From Ramlibacter tataouinensis (GTDB taxonomy: Bacteria; Pseudomonadota; Gammaproteobacteria; Burkholderiales; Burkholderiaceae_C): 64,000 nt of DNA. The DNA is taken from contig NZ_CP116009.1 of the NCBI RefSeq assembly GCF_027941915.1, forward strand, positions 1,922,001-1,986,000. Reading direction: 5' to 3'. The notes beneath the pieces were generated by a model. That model was not told the origin of the DNA. It did not search any database and worked only from the letters and a program-made list of their open reading frames with translations. Below, in pieces: positions 40,571 through 50,826 of this stretch. The position numbers and the translations under genes are program-made. Every line of letters starts with the position of its first letter. Within the stretch, counting starts at the first letter, position 1.

Positions 40571-43500
40571 TCAGGCCGGCGCCGCTGCGGGTGCCGCCGT
40601 GCAGTAGTGCCGCACCAGGCTGAGCAGCTCCTCTTCCGAGTAGGGCTTGCCCAGGTAGTGGTTGACGCCCAGCTCGCGCGCATGCTCGCGGTGCTTCTCG
40701 GCGATGCGCGAGGTGATCATCACGATCGGCAGGCTGGACCAGCGGGCGTCGGCGCGGATGTTGCGGGCCAGGTCGAAGCCATCCATGCGCGGCATCTCGA
40801 TGTCGGACAGCACCACCGCCGGCCGCTCCTCGGCCAGCCGCTCCAGCGCCTGCAGGCCGTCGGCCGCCAGCGCCACCCGGTAGCCTTCGCGCTGCAGCAG
40901 GCGCTGGGTAACGCGGCGCACCGTGATCGAATCGTCCACCACCAGCACCAGCGGCACCAGCGGCACCTGCGGCGCCGCCGGCACGAGCTCGGCCAGCCGA
41001 GCGCCGCCGCCGGCCTGCTCCAGCACCTCGGGCTGGGCCCGGTCGGCGCTCAGGCGGCGGGCCTGCTCGCCGTAGACCGAGGACAGGGCCACCGGGTTGT
41101 AGATCAGGACCACCGCGCCCGAGGCCAGCACCGTCATGCCGGCCAGGCCGGGCAGGCGAGCCAGCTGCGGGCCCAGGTTCTTGACCACCACTTCCTGGTT
41201 GCCCAGCACTTCGTCCACGTGCACCGCCACGCGCTGCGCGGCGCTGCGGAAGATCACCACCGGCAGGGTCTTGCCCTGCGGCTCGCCGCTGTGCGCGGAC
41301 GACTGCAGCAGCGCGCCCGACCAGAAGAACGGCACGGACTCGCCGGCGTGCTCGAAGCTGCCGCTGTTGTAGGCCTGCTGGATCTCCTTGCCGCTGGCGC
41401 GGCGCACGATTTCCACCAGGTTGGCCGGCACGCCGACGGACAGGCCGCCGCTGCGCACCATCACCACCTGCGTCACCGCGGTGGTCAGCGGCAGCACCAG
41501 CTTGAAGCGCGTGCCCTGGCCGCGCCGGGTGCTGGTCTCGATGCGGCCGCCCAGCGCATTCACCTCGGAGCGCACCACGTCCATGCCGATGCCGCGGCCG
41601 GCCAGCTCGGTGACCTGGGCGGCGGTGGAGAAGCCCGGCATGAAGATCAGGTTGGCGGCGTCGGCCTCGGTCAGCACCTGGTCCGGTGCGATCAGGCCCT
41701 GCTGCAGCGCCTTGTCGCGGATGCGGCCCAGGTCCAGCCCGACGCCGTCGTCGTGGAACTCGACCGAGACATCGTTGCCTTCCTGGCGCACGTCGATCAC
41801 GATGGTGCCGACCGGGTCCTTGCCGGCTGCCGCACGCAGTTCGGCGGCCTCGATGCCGTGCGCCACGCAGTTGCGCAGCAGGTGCTCGAACGCCGGCGTC
41901 ATGCGATCGAGCACCCCGCGGTCCATTTCGATGGAGCCGCCGGTGATGTCGAGCTTGACCTGCTTGCCGGTTTCCTTGGACGCCAGCCGGATCACGCGGT
42001 ACAGGCGGTCGGAGATGCCCTCGAACTCCACCATCCGGGTGCGCAGCAGGTCGCGCTGCAGCTCGCGGGTCTGCCGGGCCTGGGCGATCAGGTCGTCCTC
42101 GGTGGCTTCCACCGTGCGCTGCAGGTTGCGCTGCACGGTGGCGACGTCGTTGACCGACTCGGCCATCATCCGGGTGAGCTCCTGCACCCGGGTGAAGCGG
42201 TCGAACTCCAGCGGATCGAAGCCGACCGCCGAATCCTTGGCCTGGGCCAGGCGCGACTGCATCTGCGTCTCGGCCTGCAGTTCGATGTCGCGCAATTGCG
42301 AGCGCAGCCGGTCGAGGTTGCCGTTCAGGTCGTTGAGCGAACCGCGCAGGTTGCGCAGCTCGTTTTCCAGCCGCGAGCGGGTGATCATCACCTCGCCGGC
42401 CTGGTTCATCAGGCGGTCCAGCAGGTGCGAGCGCACCCGCACGGCGCCGCTGGCCACCCGCTGCGGCGCGAGCTGGGTGGTGATCGGCGCGGCCAGCACC
42501 GCGCGGCCGGCGCCGGCTGCGGCGGCCGGCGCGGCCGGCTCGCTTTGCGGCTGGGCGGCGGCGGTCGCCGGCAGGTCGGTCGCGATGGGCGGCGCCTCCA
42601 CGACCGGCTGGGTGGCGGCGGCGCGCAGCGCATCGAAGCGCGCCTGCAGGTTGTCGAAACGCTGCAGCAGCGGCTCCAGGTCGGCGCCAGCCGCTTCGGC
42701 CGCGATGCCTTCGACGCTGGACTCCATGCGGTGGGCCAGTTCGCCCAGCCGCAGCGCGCCCGCCAGGCGGGCGCTGCCCTTGAGCGTGTGCAGTTCGCGC
42801 AGCACTTCGTCGCGCCCGGCACGCTGGCCGAGTTGGGCCCATTGGCGCAAGGCGGTGCCCAGGCGCGGCAGCAGTTCGACCGCTTCGTCCTCGAAGATCG
42901 GGAACAGGTCGGGGTCGATCGCGTCGGCGACGTCGATGTCCTGGTCCTCGTCGTCGGCGTCGAATCGCTGCGGCGCGGCAACGGCGGCCGCAACCGGCGG
43001 CAACGGCACGCCGGGGCTGCCGGCCTCGGCGCGGGCAGCGGCCGGTGCGACGGCATCGGAGGGCGGCAGCGGGGCGGGGCCGAAATCGCTGTCCAGGCCC
43101 AGCCGGCCGCTGTCGGGCAGGTCGGTGCGGCGCGGGACGTCCAGTTGCTCCAGCGCGGCCAAGGCGTCGCCGATGGCCGGGTCGGCCTCTTTCAGGAAAC
43201 CGGCGGCGAACTGGTGCAGCAGGCGGCGGATCTCCGCCGTCGCCCGCACGAACGCGCGGCCGTGCTGCGGCGTTCCCCAGGCCAGCGTCTGCGCGTGGGC
43301 CAGCGAGCTCTCCAGCGCCCGGGCGACGTCGGACAGGGCATGGAAGCCCACCGTGGCCGAACTGCCGCCGAGTGCGTGCGCCAGGCCGACCACCGAGTCG
43401 GGCACCGGTTCGCTGACCTGCAGCGCCCATTCGCCCAGGTCGTGCTCGAGCCGGCGCGACCACTCGTCGGCCTCGTTCAGGTAGACGTTGTAGAGCGGGA

Positions 43501-46500
43501 TGCCGATGCGCAGCGAGCCGATGACCTTGATCTGCTCGTCCAGCGGCGCGGAGGCCGCCGGGTCTTCGTCAGCGGCCGGCTCGGACGGGAGCCCGGCGGT
43601 GAAGGTCGGATCGTTGCCGGCCGCATCGTGCGCAACGGCTTCGGGTTCCGGCTCGGGCGCGGTGATCTCGATCACCTCCATGTCGCCCGCGTCGAATCCG
43701 GGCCACTCGGCGTCGGCTGCGGTTGCGGTTGCGGATACTGGCTCGGCGGACACGGCGGCCGCCGCCGGCGCTGCCGGCAGGTCGAAGGCCATGCCAGCGG
43801 CGTCGGGCTGCACCCCGGCCACGGGCGGCGCCGCTTCGGGGCTGGAAGCCGGTTCCGCCCCCGCCAACGCTCCCAGGCTGGCGAAATCGATGGCTTCGAT
43901 GTCGGCCGGCGGCTCGCCGGCGCCGGGCGCGGCGAGCTCCGGCGCGGCCGGCGCCAGGTCCAGCACGAAGTCGGCCGGCAGCTCGGGGGCCGCGGCTTCC
44001 GGCGCCGGCATGACCGGCACCTGGATCGTCTGGGTGATGGCGAACTGCGGGTCTTCCGTGATCGCGGCCTCGGCCGCGGGCGCGCCCACCGGCGTGCGGC
44101 CCAGGTCCAGCTCGAACGCGGGCAGGTCGGGCACGGCGACAGCAGCTGGTTGCGCCGACGGCTCGGGCAGCCCGGCCTCGGGCAGGGCCGGGATCTCGAA
44201 GGACGGCGCGACGACCGCCGCAAGCGCCGGGGCGGCGGGTTCGGCAGGCGCGAACGCATCGAAATCGATGGCGACGAGCGGCGACTCGTCGACCGCGGGC
44301 AACGGCGGCGCAGCGACCTCCACCGCTTCGGCCGGAGCGGCGGCCTGCAGCTCCTCGGCGGGCGGCACGAGACCGGCGGGGGGCGCGGCGTTGTCGGTCG
44401 GCTCGGCGCCCGGCAGCGCCAGGGCGACCCGCCGCCCCTCGGTGCGCAGCGCGTCGGCCGGTCCGCGGAACATGGCAGCCTTCCAGGCCGCGTCGCTGCG
44501 CGCCGCGATGTCCTCGACCCAGCGGCCGAAGCCGCGCAGGGCATCGGCCGCCAGCGCGCGCAGGTCGTCCGAGGCCGGCTTCTGGTCGCCCAACCAGGTG
44601 TTGAGGACCTGCTCCATCGCCCAGCCGGCTTCGCCGAACTCGTTCAGTCCGACCATGCGCGAACTGCCCTTGAGCGTGTGGAACGCGCGGCGCAGGGTGG
44701 TCAGTTCGGCCACGTCGGCCGGGTTGGCGGCCAGCGCCTCGACCGCGGCCAGGCCGTTGCCGACCACCTCGCGCGCTTCCTCCAGGAAGATCTCGCGCAA
44801 TTCGCCATCGTCCTCGTCCTCTTCGGCGGCCGCCGGCTGCGCCGCCACCAGCGCCGGGGCGGGAGCAGCGGCGGGCGCCGGTGCTTCGACCGCGAACCGC
44901 TGCGGCGTCGCTTCGGCCGCGGCTGGCGGCTGCGACGCCGCGGGCGCGACCGCCACCGGCGCGGCCACCGCGGGCTCTTGCAGCAACGCGTTCGCCACTG
45001 GCGCCGCGGTGCGCCCCATCAGCGGGCGCAGCTCGCCGGCGCTTTCGTCATAGACGAACAGCTTCTTGGCCAGCGCCGGCTGGTAATTCAGCATGTCGAT
45101 CAGGAAGCCGAGCGCACCCAGGTTGTTGCCCAGCTTGTCGAAGGTGCCGGCCTTGCGCGCCATCGCCTCGTCGACTTCGGTGAGGATGATTTCCTCCACC
45201 GCCTCGCGCATGCGGGCCACCGCGTGGCTGGCCTGTTCCAGCCCGAGCACCGACAGCACGCCGCGCATCTGCAGCAGGTGGCTGGGCGCGTTGGCCAGCG
45301 GCGCCTTGTCCTGCGGGTTGCGGAAGAAGGCGTCGAGCAGCTTCTCCAGCTCGGCCAGCGTGCCGCGCAGCTCGCCCACCACGCTGCCCATGGTCTGGCG
45401 GTCGCTGACGCGGCGGTACAGCTCCTCCATCCAGGGCTCCAGCGCCGGCGGCTGCCCGCCCTGGCGCACCTGCTGCAGGCGCTCGGCCAGGCGAGCCGTG
45501 CGCAGCGCCAGTTGCGAGTCGGTCGGATCGAGGTCCTGGAACGACGCTTCAAGGTACAGCACGGCCGTGGCCACTTCCATCGCCAGTTCGGGCTGGGGCG
45601 GGCGGGCCGAGCGCCCGACCGCCTCGACGGTGGCGCCCAAGGCCTGGGCCAGCGGCGCGCTGGCCGGATGCAGCTTGGTCAGCAGGTCCCCGATCTGGTG
45701 GAAGTGCTCGGTGGCGGACTTGAGCTTGCCCAGGTCGCCGCCGGAGACGGCCGACCAGCTTTCCTTGGCCGCGGCAATGCGCTTGCGGATCTGCCCGAGC
45801 AGCAGCGGGTCGAAGCGGCCGAACTGCGCGACCTGGTAGTCGACCGGGGCGAAGCGGGCCAGGCCCCAGGCGCTGCGCACCGCCGCCAGCAGCGGCGCCT
45901 GGGTGCCGGCCGCGGGCACCGCCTGGGCGCAGAAGAACAGCAGGTCCTGGGCCAACCGGTCGGACACACCCGGGTCGCCCTTGGCCAGCGTGGCGTACTG
46001 CAGCAGCACGCGCGAGCCGCCCCGCTTGACGTGCAGGTCGGGCGGCAGCAGGGCCAGCGCCATGGCCTCGAAGTAGCCGGCGCACAGCTTCCAGAAGCTG
46101 CGCGGCTTGGGCGCCTCCTGCCCGGCCGCCAGGCCGAGGCAGATGTCGGCCAGCTCGCGCGCGGCCGCAGGCTCGGCGCCCTTGACGATGCGCAGCACCG
46201 CCTGGTCCATGCGCGAGCGCAGCGCCGGGTCGTACACCAGCGTGGCGGCGGGCGCCGGCGTCTGCGGCTCCAGCCAGCGCCAGTCGATCGTCCACAGGTC
46301 GGCCGGGTGGATGCGGTCGGCCCCGGCCAGCTCCTGCACGTCCTTGTACTGGGGAAACAGGGCCACCGGCGACAGCGCCTTGCCCAGCAGCACGGCCTCG
46401 AGGTATTCGGTCAGGGCAAAGCCGGCGCGCTCGACCTTGGCGGCGGCGGCCTCGCTGCACAGCTCGGGCCGCTCGACGAATTTCTGCACCGCCGCTTCCA

Positions 46501-46759
46501 TCGCGCGCAGGATCAGCGCCGGGGCGCCCAGGCCCACCATCTCGAGCGCGCCGACCGCCTGGTGCAATTGCTGGCGGGCGATGCGCAGCTGGCCGTCGTC
46601 GACCGAGGCCATGTCCTGGCCGCGCGCGAGGGCGGCATCGCGCACGAAGCGCCGCAGGGCCGCCGACGCGGACTCGAGCGACTTGCGCAGCTCGTCGAGC
46701 ACCCAGGCCAGCGGCCCGAGGTCGTGGGTCGACAGGTCGATGTCGGTTCCTGCTTGCAT
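40571..46759 (-). CDS. chpA: Hybrid sensor kinase ChpA/PilL of the twitching-motility chemosensory system
   Basis: A 2062-residue CheA-type hybrid kinase. Three canonical Hpt phospho-histidine motifs are visible: HTLKGSSRM near residue 693, HALGGSSAT near 1130 and HTLKGSARL near 1323. At least two degenerate Hpt-like regions lie further toward the N-terminus. Long Ala/Pro-rich linkers lie near 780-1010. From about 1440 come the dimerisation helices (LDRLMNQAGEVMITRSRLEN), the ATPase N box (EHLLRNCVAHGIE near 1620) and G box (HDDGVGLD), a CheW-like domain, and a receiver domain with Asp in VVLSDIEMPRMDGF near 1990. It receives signals from PilJ via PilI and phosphorylates PilG and PilH to control type IV pilus extension and retraction. 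The start is supported by GGAAGAG just upstream. Confidence 0.94.
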   Translation of the reverse strand: MQAGTDIDLSTHDLGPLAWVLDELRKSLESASAALRRFVRDAALARGQDMASVDDGQLRIARQQLHQAVGALEMVGLGAPALILRAMEAAVQKFVERPELCSEAAAAKVERAGFALTEYLEAVLLGKALSPVALFPQYKDVQELAGADRIHPADLWTIDWRWLEPQTPAPAATLVYDPALRSRMDQAVLRIVKGAEPAAARELADICLGLAAGQEAPKPRSFWKLCAGYFEAMALALLPPDLHVKRGGSRVLLQYATLAKGDPGVSDRLAQDLLFFCAQAVPAAGTQAPLLAAVRSAWGLARFAPVDYQVAQFGRFDPLLLGQIRKRIAAAKESWSAVSGGDLGKLKSATEHFHQIGDLLTKLHPASAPLAQALGATVEAVGRSARPPQPELAMEVATAVLYLEASFQDLDPTDSQLALRTARLAERLQQVRQGGQPPALEPWMEELYRRVSDRQTMGSVVGELRGTLAELEKLLDAFFRNPQDKAPLANAPSHLLQMRGVLSVLGLEQASHAVARMREAVEEIILTEVDEAMARKAGTFDKLGNNLGALGFLIDMLNYQPALAKKLFVYDESAGELRPLMGRTAAPVANALLQEPAVAAPVAVAPAASQPPAAAEATPQRFAVEAPAPAAAPAPALVAAQPAAAEEDEDDGELREIFLEEAREVVGNGLAAVEALAANPADVAELTTLRRAFHTLKGSSRMVGLNEFGEAGWAMEQVLNTWLGDQKPASDDLRALAADALRGFGRWVEDIAARSDAAWKAAMFRGPADALRTEGRRVALALPGAEPTDNAAPPAGLVPPAEELQAAAPAEAVEVAAPPLPAVDESPLVAIDFDAFAPAEPAAPALAAVVAPSFEIPALPEAGLPEPSAQPAAVAVPDLPAFELDLGRTPVGAPAAEAAITEDPQFAITQTIQVPVMPAPEAAAPELPADFVLDLAPAAPELAAPGAGEPPADIEAIDFASLGALAGAEPASSPEAAPPVAGVQPDAAGMAFDLPAAPAAAAVSAEPVSATATAADAEWPGFDAGDMEVIEITAPEPEPEAVAHDAAGNDPTFTAGLPSEPAADEDPAASAPLDEQIKVIGSLRIGIPLYNVYLNEADEWSRRLEHDLGEWALQVSEPVPDSVVGLAHALGGSSATVGFHALSDVARALESSLAHAQTLAWGTPQHGRAFVRATAEIRRLLHQFAAGFLKEADPAIGDALAALEQLDVPRRTDLPDSGRLGLDSDFGPAPLPPSDAVAPAAARAEAGSPGVPLPPVAAAVAAPQRFDADDEDQDIDVADAIDPDLFPIFEDEAVELLPRLGTALRQWAQLGQRAGRDEVLRELHTLKGSARLAGALRLGELAHRMESSVEGIAAEAAGADLEPLLQRFDNLQARFDALRAAATQPVVEAPPIATDLPATAAAQPQSEPAAPAAAAGAGRAVLAAPITTQLAPQRVASGAVRVRSHLLDRLMNQAGEVMITRSRLENELRNLRGSLNDLNGNLDRLRSQLRDIELQAETQMQSRLAQAKDSAVGFDPLEFDRFTRVQELTRMMAESVNDVATVQRNLQRTVEATEDDLIAQARQTRELQRDLLRTRMVEFEGISDRLYRVIRLASKETGKQVKLDITGGSIEMDRGVLDRMTPAFEHLLRNCVAHGIEAAELRAAAGKDPVGTIVIDVRQEGNDVSVEFHDDGVGLDLGRIRDKALQQGLIAPDQVLTEADAANLIFMPGFSTAAQVTELAGRGIGMDVVRSEVNALGGRIETSTRRGQGTRFKLVLPLTTAVTQVVMVRSGGLSVGVPANLVEIVRRASGKEIQQAYNSGSFEHAGESVPFFWSGALLQSSAHSGEPQGKTLPVVIFRSAAQRVAVHVDEVLGNQEVVVKNLGPQLARLPGLAGMTVLASGAVVLIYNPVALSSVYGEQARRLSADRAQPEVLEQAGGGARLAELVPAAPQVPLVPLVLVVDDSITVRRVTQRLLQREGYRVALAADGLQALERLAEERPAVVLSDIEMPRMDGFDLARNIRADARWSSLPIVMITSRIAEKHREHARELGVNHYLGKPYSEEELLSLVRHYCTAAPAAAPA

Positions 46760-46854
46760 GGTCTCTTCCGGTGGCGAACGACGGGGCGGCGCGTCCATGG
46801 GGGCGGAACCGCGGCGCTCAGCCGTCATTCATCATCTGTCGTCTGGGGCCGGCG

Positions 46855-49128
46855 TCAGGCGATCTTGAACCGCGCCACCGACTGCCGCAGTTCCTCGGCC
46901 ATGCGCGAGAGCTCGCGCACCTGCTGCGCGGTCGAGCGCGTGCCCTCGCCGGTCTGCTCGGTCACCGCGAAGATGTGCTGGATGTTGCCGGCCACCACGT
47001 TGGCCGATTCCGCTTCCTTGGATGCCGACGCCGAGATCTGCTCGATCAGCTCGGCGAGCCGGCGCGACACCTGGTCGATCTCGGTCAGCGCGGTGCCGGC
47101 GTTGTCGGACAGCTTGGCCCCCTCCACCACACCCTGGGTGGAGCGTTCCATGGCGGCCACCGCATCCTGCGTATCGGTCTGAATCGCCTTCACCAGCGCC
47201 GAGATCTGGCGCGTGGCGTCGGCCGACCGCTCGGCCAGCCGCTGCACTTCCTCGGCCACCACCGAGAAGCCCCGGCCGGCCTCGCCGGCCGACGCCGCCT
47301 GGATGGCCGCGTTCAGCGCCAGCACGTTGGTCTGCTCGGTGATGTCGGAGATCAGCTCGGTGATTTCACCGATCTCCTGCGACGACTCGCCCAGCCGCTT
47401 GATCCGCTTGGAGGTCTCCTGGATCTGGTCGCGGATCGAGTTCATGCCGCCGATGGCGTTCTGCACGGCCGCGAGGCCCGACTCGGCCGCCTGCAGCGAC
47501 TGGCGCGCCACCTGGGCCGATTCCTGGGCCTGGCCCGACACCTGGTTGATGCGGCCGGCCATGTCGAGCACCGACTGGCCGGTCTCGCGGATCTCGCGCA
47601 GCTGCTCGGTGGAGGCTGCCAGCAGCTCGGTCGACGTGCTTTCCACCTGGGCCGTGGTCTGCGCCACCTTGGTGGCCGTGTTCTGCACGTTGCCCACCAG
47701 CTGGCGCAATTCCTCCACCGTGTAGTTCACCGAGTCGGCGATGGCGCCGGTGATGTCCTCGGTCACGGTGGCTTCCTGTGTCAGGTCGCCTTCGGCCACC
47801 GTCTGCAGTTCGTTCATCAGGCGAAGAATGGCGGCCTGGTTGGCGTCGTTGACGCGCTTGGCCTCCTGCTCCTGGCGCTCGGCTTCCTGGCGCTGCTGCT
47901 CGGCCGTTTCCTGGCGCTTGCGGCTGTCCTGCAGCTGCACGTAGGCCAGCCCGATCGAGCACAGGATGGCGAAGGCGGCCGCCAGGGCCAGCGCGACGAT
48001 GGCACCGAAGCCCAGGCCGGTCTGCAGCGACAGCTTGCCCTGCAGGTCTTCCAGCGAGCGGCGCAGCGGCTCCGAGTCGGCGATGATCGCAGCCTGCGCC
48101 TCGCGCGCGGACACCAGGCCCTGCAGGTTGCCCAGGATGGCGCTGGCCTGGTTGCGGGTTTCCTCATAGACCTTGAGCAGCGACTCCAGCCGCTCGCGGG
48201 TCTGGGCGTCCTTGGTGCCGCCCAGGCGCAGCTCGGGGCTGCCGTCCAGCAGGCCCTGGGCGATTTCCTTGAACGAGTTCAGGTCCTTGCCCAGCAGGAA
48301 CACCGCCTCCGGCGACAGGCCCTCGCTGGCGGTCATGAATTCGTTGGCCGACTTGCCGATGCGCTGGGTCAGCATCACCAGCTGGCCGGCGGCCGAGATC
48401 TCGGCGGCCGAGGCGTTCTGCTGCAGCTTCAGCGAGGACACCGTCTCGGCGATCTCCAGCAGGTCGGACGACTGCCGGTTGATGGTGCGCAGGGCGGCGC
48501 CCACCTGGGTCAGGATCTTCTGCTGGCCCATCACCACGCCGGCGTTCTTTTCGGCGCGCTCCATCAGCGGCACGATCTTGTCCATGTCCTCCTGGAACTC
48601 GGCGGCCACCGGGTCCAGCCGCAGGTTGTCGTCGCCGGACTTGAGGCCGCGCACCGAGCGGGCCAGCACGTTGGCACTGTCACGCACTTCGGTGAAGGCC
48701 TGCTCGCTGCCCACCAGCGCCTGCGCCACCGACTTGGCCAGGCGCTGCGACTGGGTCAGCGAGTCGCCGGTGTTCTTCACCTGCTGGGCGACCTTCTCGC
48801 CCTGGTTGACCGCGAACACGGCCACCGAGCCCAGCACCAGCAGCGCCAGGGCCAGCAGCGTGAACAGGATGCGCTGGTGGGTGGCGATGGCGCGGCGGCC
48901 CAGCAGCGGGACGCTGACCCGCTCGGCCTCGGCGGCCTGCTCGACCGCGTCGATCGAGTCGGGGGCGTCGATGCTCTCGGCATCGCCCTCGGTCAGCACC
49001 TGTTCCTCGGCTTCGAGCGTGCTGCCGGCCAGCGGATCGGCGGCCGGTCGGACGGCGACGGCGCCCTCCTCCTGACCGGCGGATTTCTTCCTGGCAAAGA
49101 GGTTCTTCAGTTGGTCGACGACGGACAT
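46855..49128 (-). CDS. pilJ: Methyl-accepting chemotaxis protein PilJ
   Basis: A 757-residue chemoreceptor. Helices near residues 82-100 ([20 protein letters not shown]) and about 375-395 ([20 protein letters not shown]) flank a periplasmic domain containing two PilJ-type helical modules. A cytoplasmic signalling coiled coil follows, with the conserved tip [20 protein letters not shown] and [17 protein letters not shown]. It senses an unknown signal, probably surface contact or pilin, and drives ChpA. Receptor methylation sites may exist, but no cheR or cheB partner is encoded in this locus. Confidence 0.93.
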   Translation of the reverse strand: MSVVDQLKNLFARKKSAGQEEGAVAVRPAADPLAGSTLEAEEQVLTEGDAESIDAPDSIDAVEQAAEAERVSVPLLGRRAIATHQRILFTLLALALLVLGSVAVFAVNQGEKVAQQVKNTGDSLTQSQRLAKSVAQALVGSEQAFTEVRDSANVLARSVRGLKSGDDNLRLDPVAAEFQEDMDKIVPLMERAEKNAGVVMGQQKILTQVGAALRTINRQSSDLLEIAETVSSLKLQQNASAAEISAAGQLVMLTQRIGKSANEFMTASEGLSPEAVFLLGKDLNSFKEIAQGLLDGSPELRLGGTKDAQTRERLESLLKVYEETRNQASAILGNLQGLVSAREAQAAIIADSEPLRRSLEDLQGKLSLQTGLGFGAIVALALAAAFAILCSIGLAYVQLQDSRKRQETAEQQRQEAERQEQEAKRVNDANQAAILRLMNELQTVAEGDLTQEATVTEDITGAIADSVNYTVEELRQLVGNVQNTATKVAQTTAQVESTSTELLAASTEQLREIRETGQSVLDMAGRINQVSGQAQESAQVARQSLQAAESGLAAVQNAIGGMNSIRDQIQETSKRIKRLGESSQEIGEITELISDITEQTNVLALNAAIQAASAGEAGRGFSVVAEEVQRLAERSADATRQISALVKAIQTDTQDAVAAMERSTQGVVEGAKLSDNAGTALTEIDQVSRRLAELIEQISASASKEAESANVVAGNIQHIFAVTEQTGEGTRSTAQQVRELSRMAEELRQSVARFKIA

Positions 49129-49153
49129 GGTTGCAAGGCCTTCCGGGGATGCT

Positions 49154-49684
49154 TCAAGCGCTGATGCTGAGGAACTGGGGTTGCTGCGACAACGCCTGCA
49201 GGTCGATCTCCTGCCACCAGGCGCCGGCGGCGTCGGTGTAGCGGCTGCCGAACCAGGCCGGCGAGCCCTCGGGCGGCTCGCTGGAGGCGGCGAAGCCGTC
49301 CAGGTTGCGCAGCCCCGCCAGGCGGTCGATCAGCAGCGCGCAGTTGACGTCCAGGGCGGCGTTCAGGGCCACCAGGCGCGACGCGGCGCGGCCTGCTTCG
49401 GTGCGCGCGGCGGGCGGCCGGTCGCTGGCGAAACCGGCCAGGTCGACCACGCCATACAGGCCGCCGCGCAGGTTGGCGACGCCCAGGAACCACTGGCGCG
49501 TGTAGGGCACGGGCTGCGGTTGGGCGAACGGGAAGATCTCGCCGGATTGCGCCAGCGGGAACAGGTAGCGGACATCGCCCGCCTCGACCGCCAGCCACGA
49601 GGCCTGCTGACCCTCGGCGCGCGCCGCCTGCAGCCGGCCGGCCAGGCGGGTCTGGAGTTCGCGCAGCGCTTCGCGATTGGCCAT
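49154..49684 (-). CDS. pilI: CheW-like adaptor PilI
   Basis: A 176-residue CheW-domain protein that links PilJ to ChpA. The fold is seen in [16 protein letters not shown] and [20 protein letters not shown], the conserved CheW core. An N-terminal helical extension ([14 protein letters not shown]) is typical of PilI. It lies 25 bases upstream of pilJ and 19 after pilH, in the order pilG-pilH-pilI-pilJ-chpA. Confidence 0.92.
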   Translation of the reverse strand: MANREALRELQTRLAGRLQAARAEGQQASWLAVEAGDVRYLFPLAQSGEIFPFAQPQPVPYTRQWFLGVANLRGGLYGVVDLAGFASDRPPAARTEAGRAASRLVALNAALDVNCALLIDRLAGLRNLDGFAASSEPPEGSPAWFGSRYTDAAGAWWQEIDLQALSQQPQFLSISA

Positions 49685-49703
49685 CGGGGGCGTCGGCCCG
49701 GGC

Positions 49704-50069
49704 TCAGCCCAGCGCCTTGATCTTGGCCATCAGCTCGTCGGCATCGACCGGCTTGGTGATGTAGTCGCGCGCGCCCTGGCGCATGCCCCAGACGCGGTCG
49801 GTCTCCTGGTTCTTGCTGGTGCACATGATGATCGGCACGTCGGCATACAGCGGGTCGCGCGTGATGGCGCGGGTGAGCTGGAAGCCGTTCTGGCCCGGCA
49901 TCACCACGTCCATCAGGATCAGGTCGGGCTTTTCCTCGGCCAGCCGCCGGAAGGCGTCTTCGGCGTTCTCGGCCGTCTTGACCGAAAAGCCGCTCTTTTG
50001 CAGCAGGTCGGTCATGAACATCAGCTCGGTCTTGGAATCGTCCACCACGAGCACTTTCCTGATCGGCAT
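49704..50069 (-). CDS. pilH: Twitching-motility response regulator PilH
   Basis: A 121-residue single receiver domain. The phospho-accepting Asp53 is in LILMDVVMPGQNG, the acidic pair is Asp10-Asp11, and Lys104 is in YITKPVDADELM. It is thought to act as a phosphate sink or to favour pilus retraction via PilU/PilT. A 28-base gap separates it from pilG upstream. Confidence 0.93.
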   Translation of the reverse strand: MPIRKVLVVDDSKTELMFMTDLLQKSGFSVKTAENAEDAFRRLAEEKPDLILMDVVMPGQNGFQLTRAITRDPLYADVPIIMCTSKNQETDRVWGMRQGARDYITKPVDADELMAKIKALG

Positions 50070-50097
50070 CGCGTACTCCTCTTATTGCCTGTAGGTC

Positions 50098-50490
50098 TTA
50101 TTGCGCCTGCTGCGATGCGGCGCCGAACTGCTGCACGGTCTGCAGCAACTGGTCTTTGGTGAAGGGCTTGGTCAGGTAGTCCTGCGAGCCGACCATGCGC
50201 CCGCGCGCCTTGTCGAACACGCCGTCCTTGGACGACAGCATGACCACCGGGACCGACGCGAACTTCGCGTTGCGCTTGATGATGGCGCAGGTCTGGTAGC
50301 CGTCCAGGCGCGGCATCAGGATGTCGCAGAAGATCAGGTGCGGCTGGTAGTCGTTGACCTTGGCCAGGGCATCGAAGCCATCCTCGGCCAGCATGACCTC
50401 GTGGCCGCCCTGCTTCAGGAAGATCTCCGCACTGCGCCGGATGGTGTTGCTGTCGTCGATCACCAGCACCTTGAACCCAGTCGTGCTCAA
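50098..50490 (-). CDS. pilG: Twitching-motility response regulator PilG
   Basis: A 130-residue receiver protein. Asp56 (HLIFCDILMPRLDGYQ) is the phospho-acceptor, with Asp12-Asp13 and Lys in YLTKPFTKDQLL. The motif CDILMPRLDGYQTC is characteristic of PilG. It promotes pilus extension through PilB and cAMP signalling in Pseudomonas. It is the first gene of the chemosensory operon. The rubredoxin gene lies 71 bases upstream on the same strand. Confidence 0.93.
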   Translation of the reverse strand: MSTTGFKVLVIDDSNTIRRSAEIFLKQGGHEVMLAEDGFDALAKVNDYQPHLIFCDILMPRLDGYQTCAIIKRNAKFASVPVVMLSSKDGVFDKARGRMVGSQDYLTKPFTKDQLLQTVQQFGAASQQAQ

Positions 50491-50561
50491 TTGACGCTGC
50501 TCCTCATTCGTAACTTCCGCGGGGCTGCACCGCCATCACGGGGATGTAACCGGGTCGCCCT

Positions 50562-50735
50562 CTAGACCTGCACCATCTCGAAGTCTTCCTTGCGGGCACC
50601 GCACTCGGGGCAGGTCCAGTTCATGGGGACCTGTTCCCAGGGGGTGCCAGGGGGAATTCCGTGGTCCGGTGCGCCGGCGGCTTCGTCGTAGATCCAGCCG
50701 CAGATCAGACACATCCAGGTTCTCGCTTCAGTCAC
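50562..50735 (-). CDS. Rubredoxin
   Basis: A 57-residue iron protein, too short for routine gene calls. The two Fe-binding pairs are MCLICGWIYDEAAG and NWTCPECGARKEDFEMV, each with a CxxCG motif, separated by the usual loop ending in GTPWEQVP. The start is GTG at 50735, since an in-frame stop TAA lies two codons before it. An ATG at residue 8 directly precedes the first cysteine and is less likely. Rubredoxin passes single electrons to partners such as alkane hydroxylases or reductases. It is encoded just upstream of pilG and is divergent from thiD, a gene order seen in related bacteria. Confidence 0.93.
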   Translation of the reverse strand: MTEARTWMCLICGWIYDEAAGAPDHGIPPGTPWEQVPMNWTCPECGARKEDFEMVQV

Positions 50736-50826
50736 AGCTTAAAGGGCCTTCGAATAGAATGCAACGATTGTATCGAGGGCACCCACGCCGGATTTCACGG
50801 TGCCGATGCCTGGAAGATTCAGGCTC

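Noticed and set aside
39905..47182. A 2425-codon open frame on the plus strand across yqgE and chpA
   Set aside because: It is antisense to well-supported genes, is rich in Arg, Gly, Gln and His with no domain, and is a typical artefact of very GC-rich DNA with biased third codon positions.
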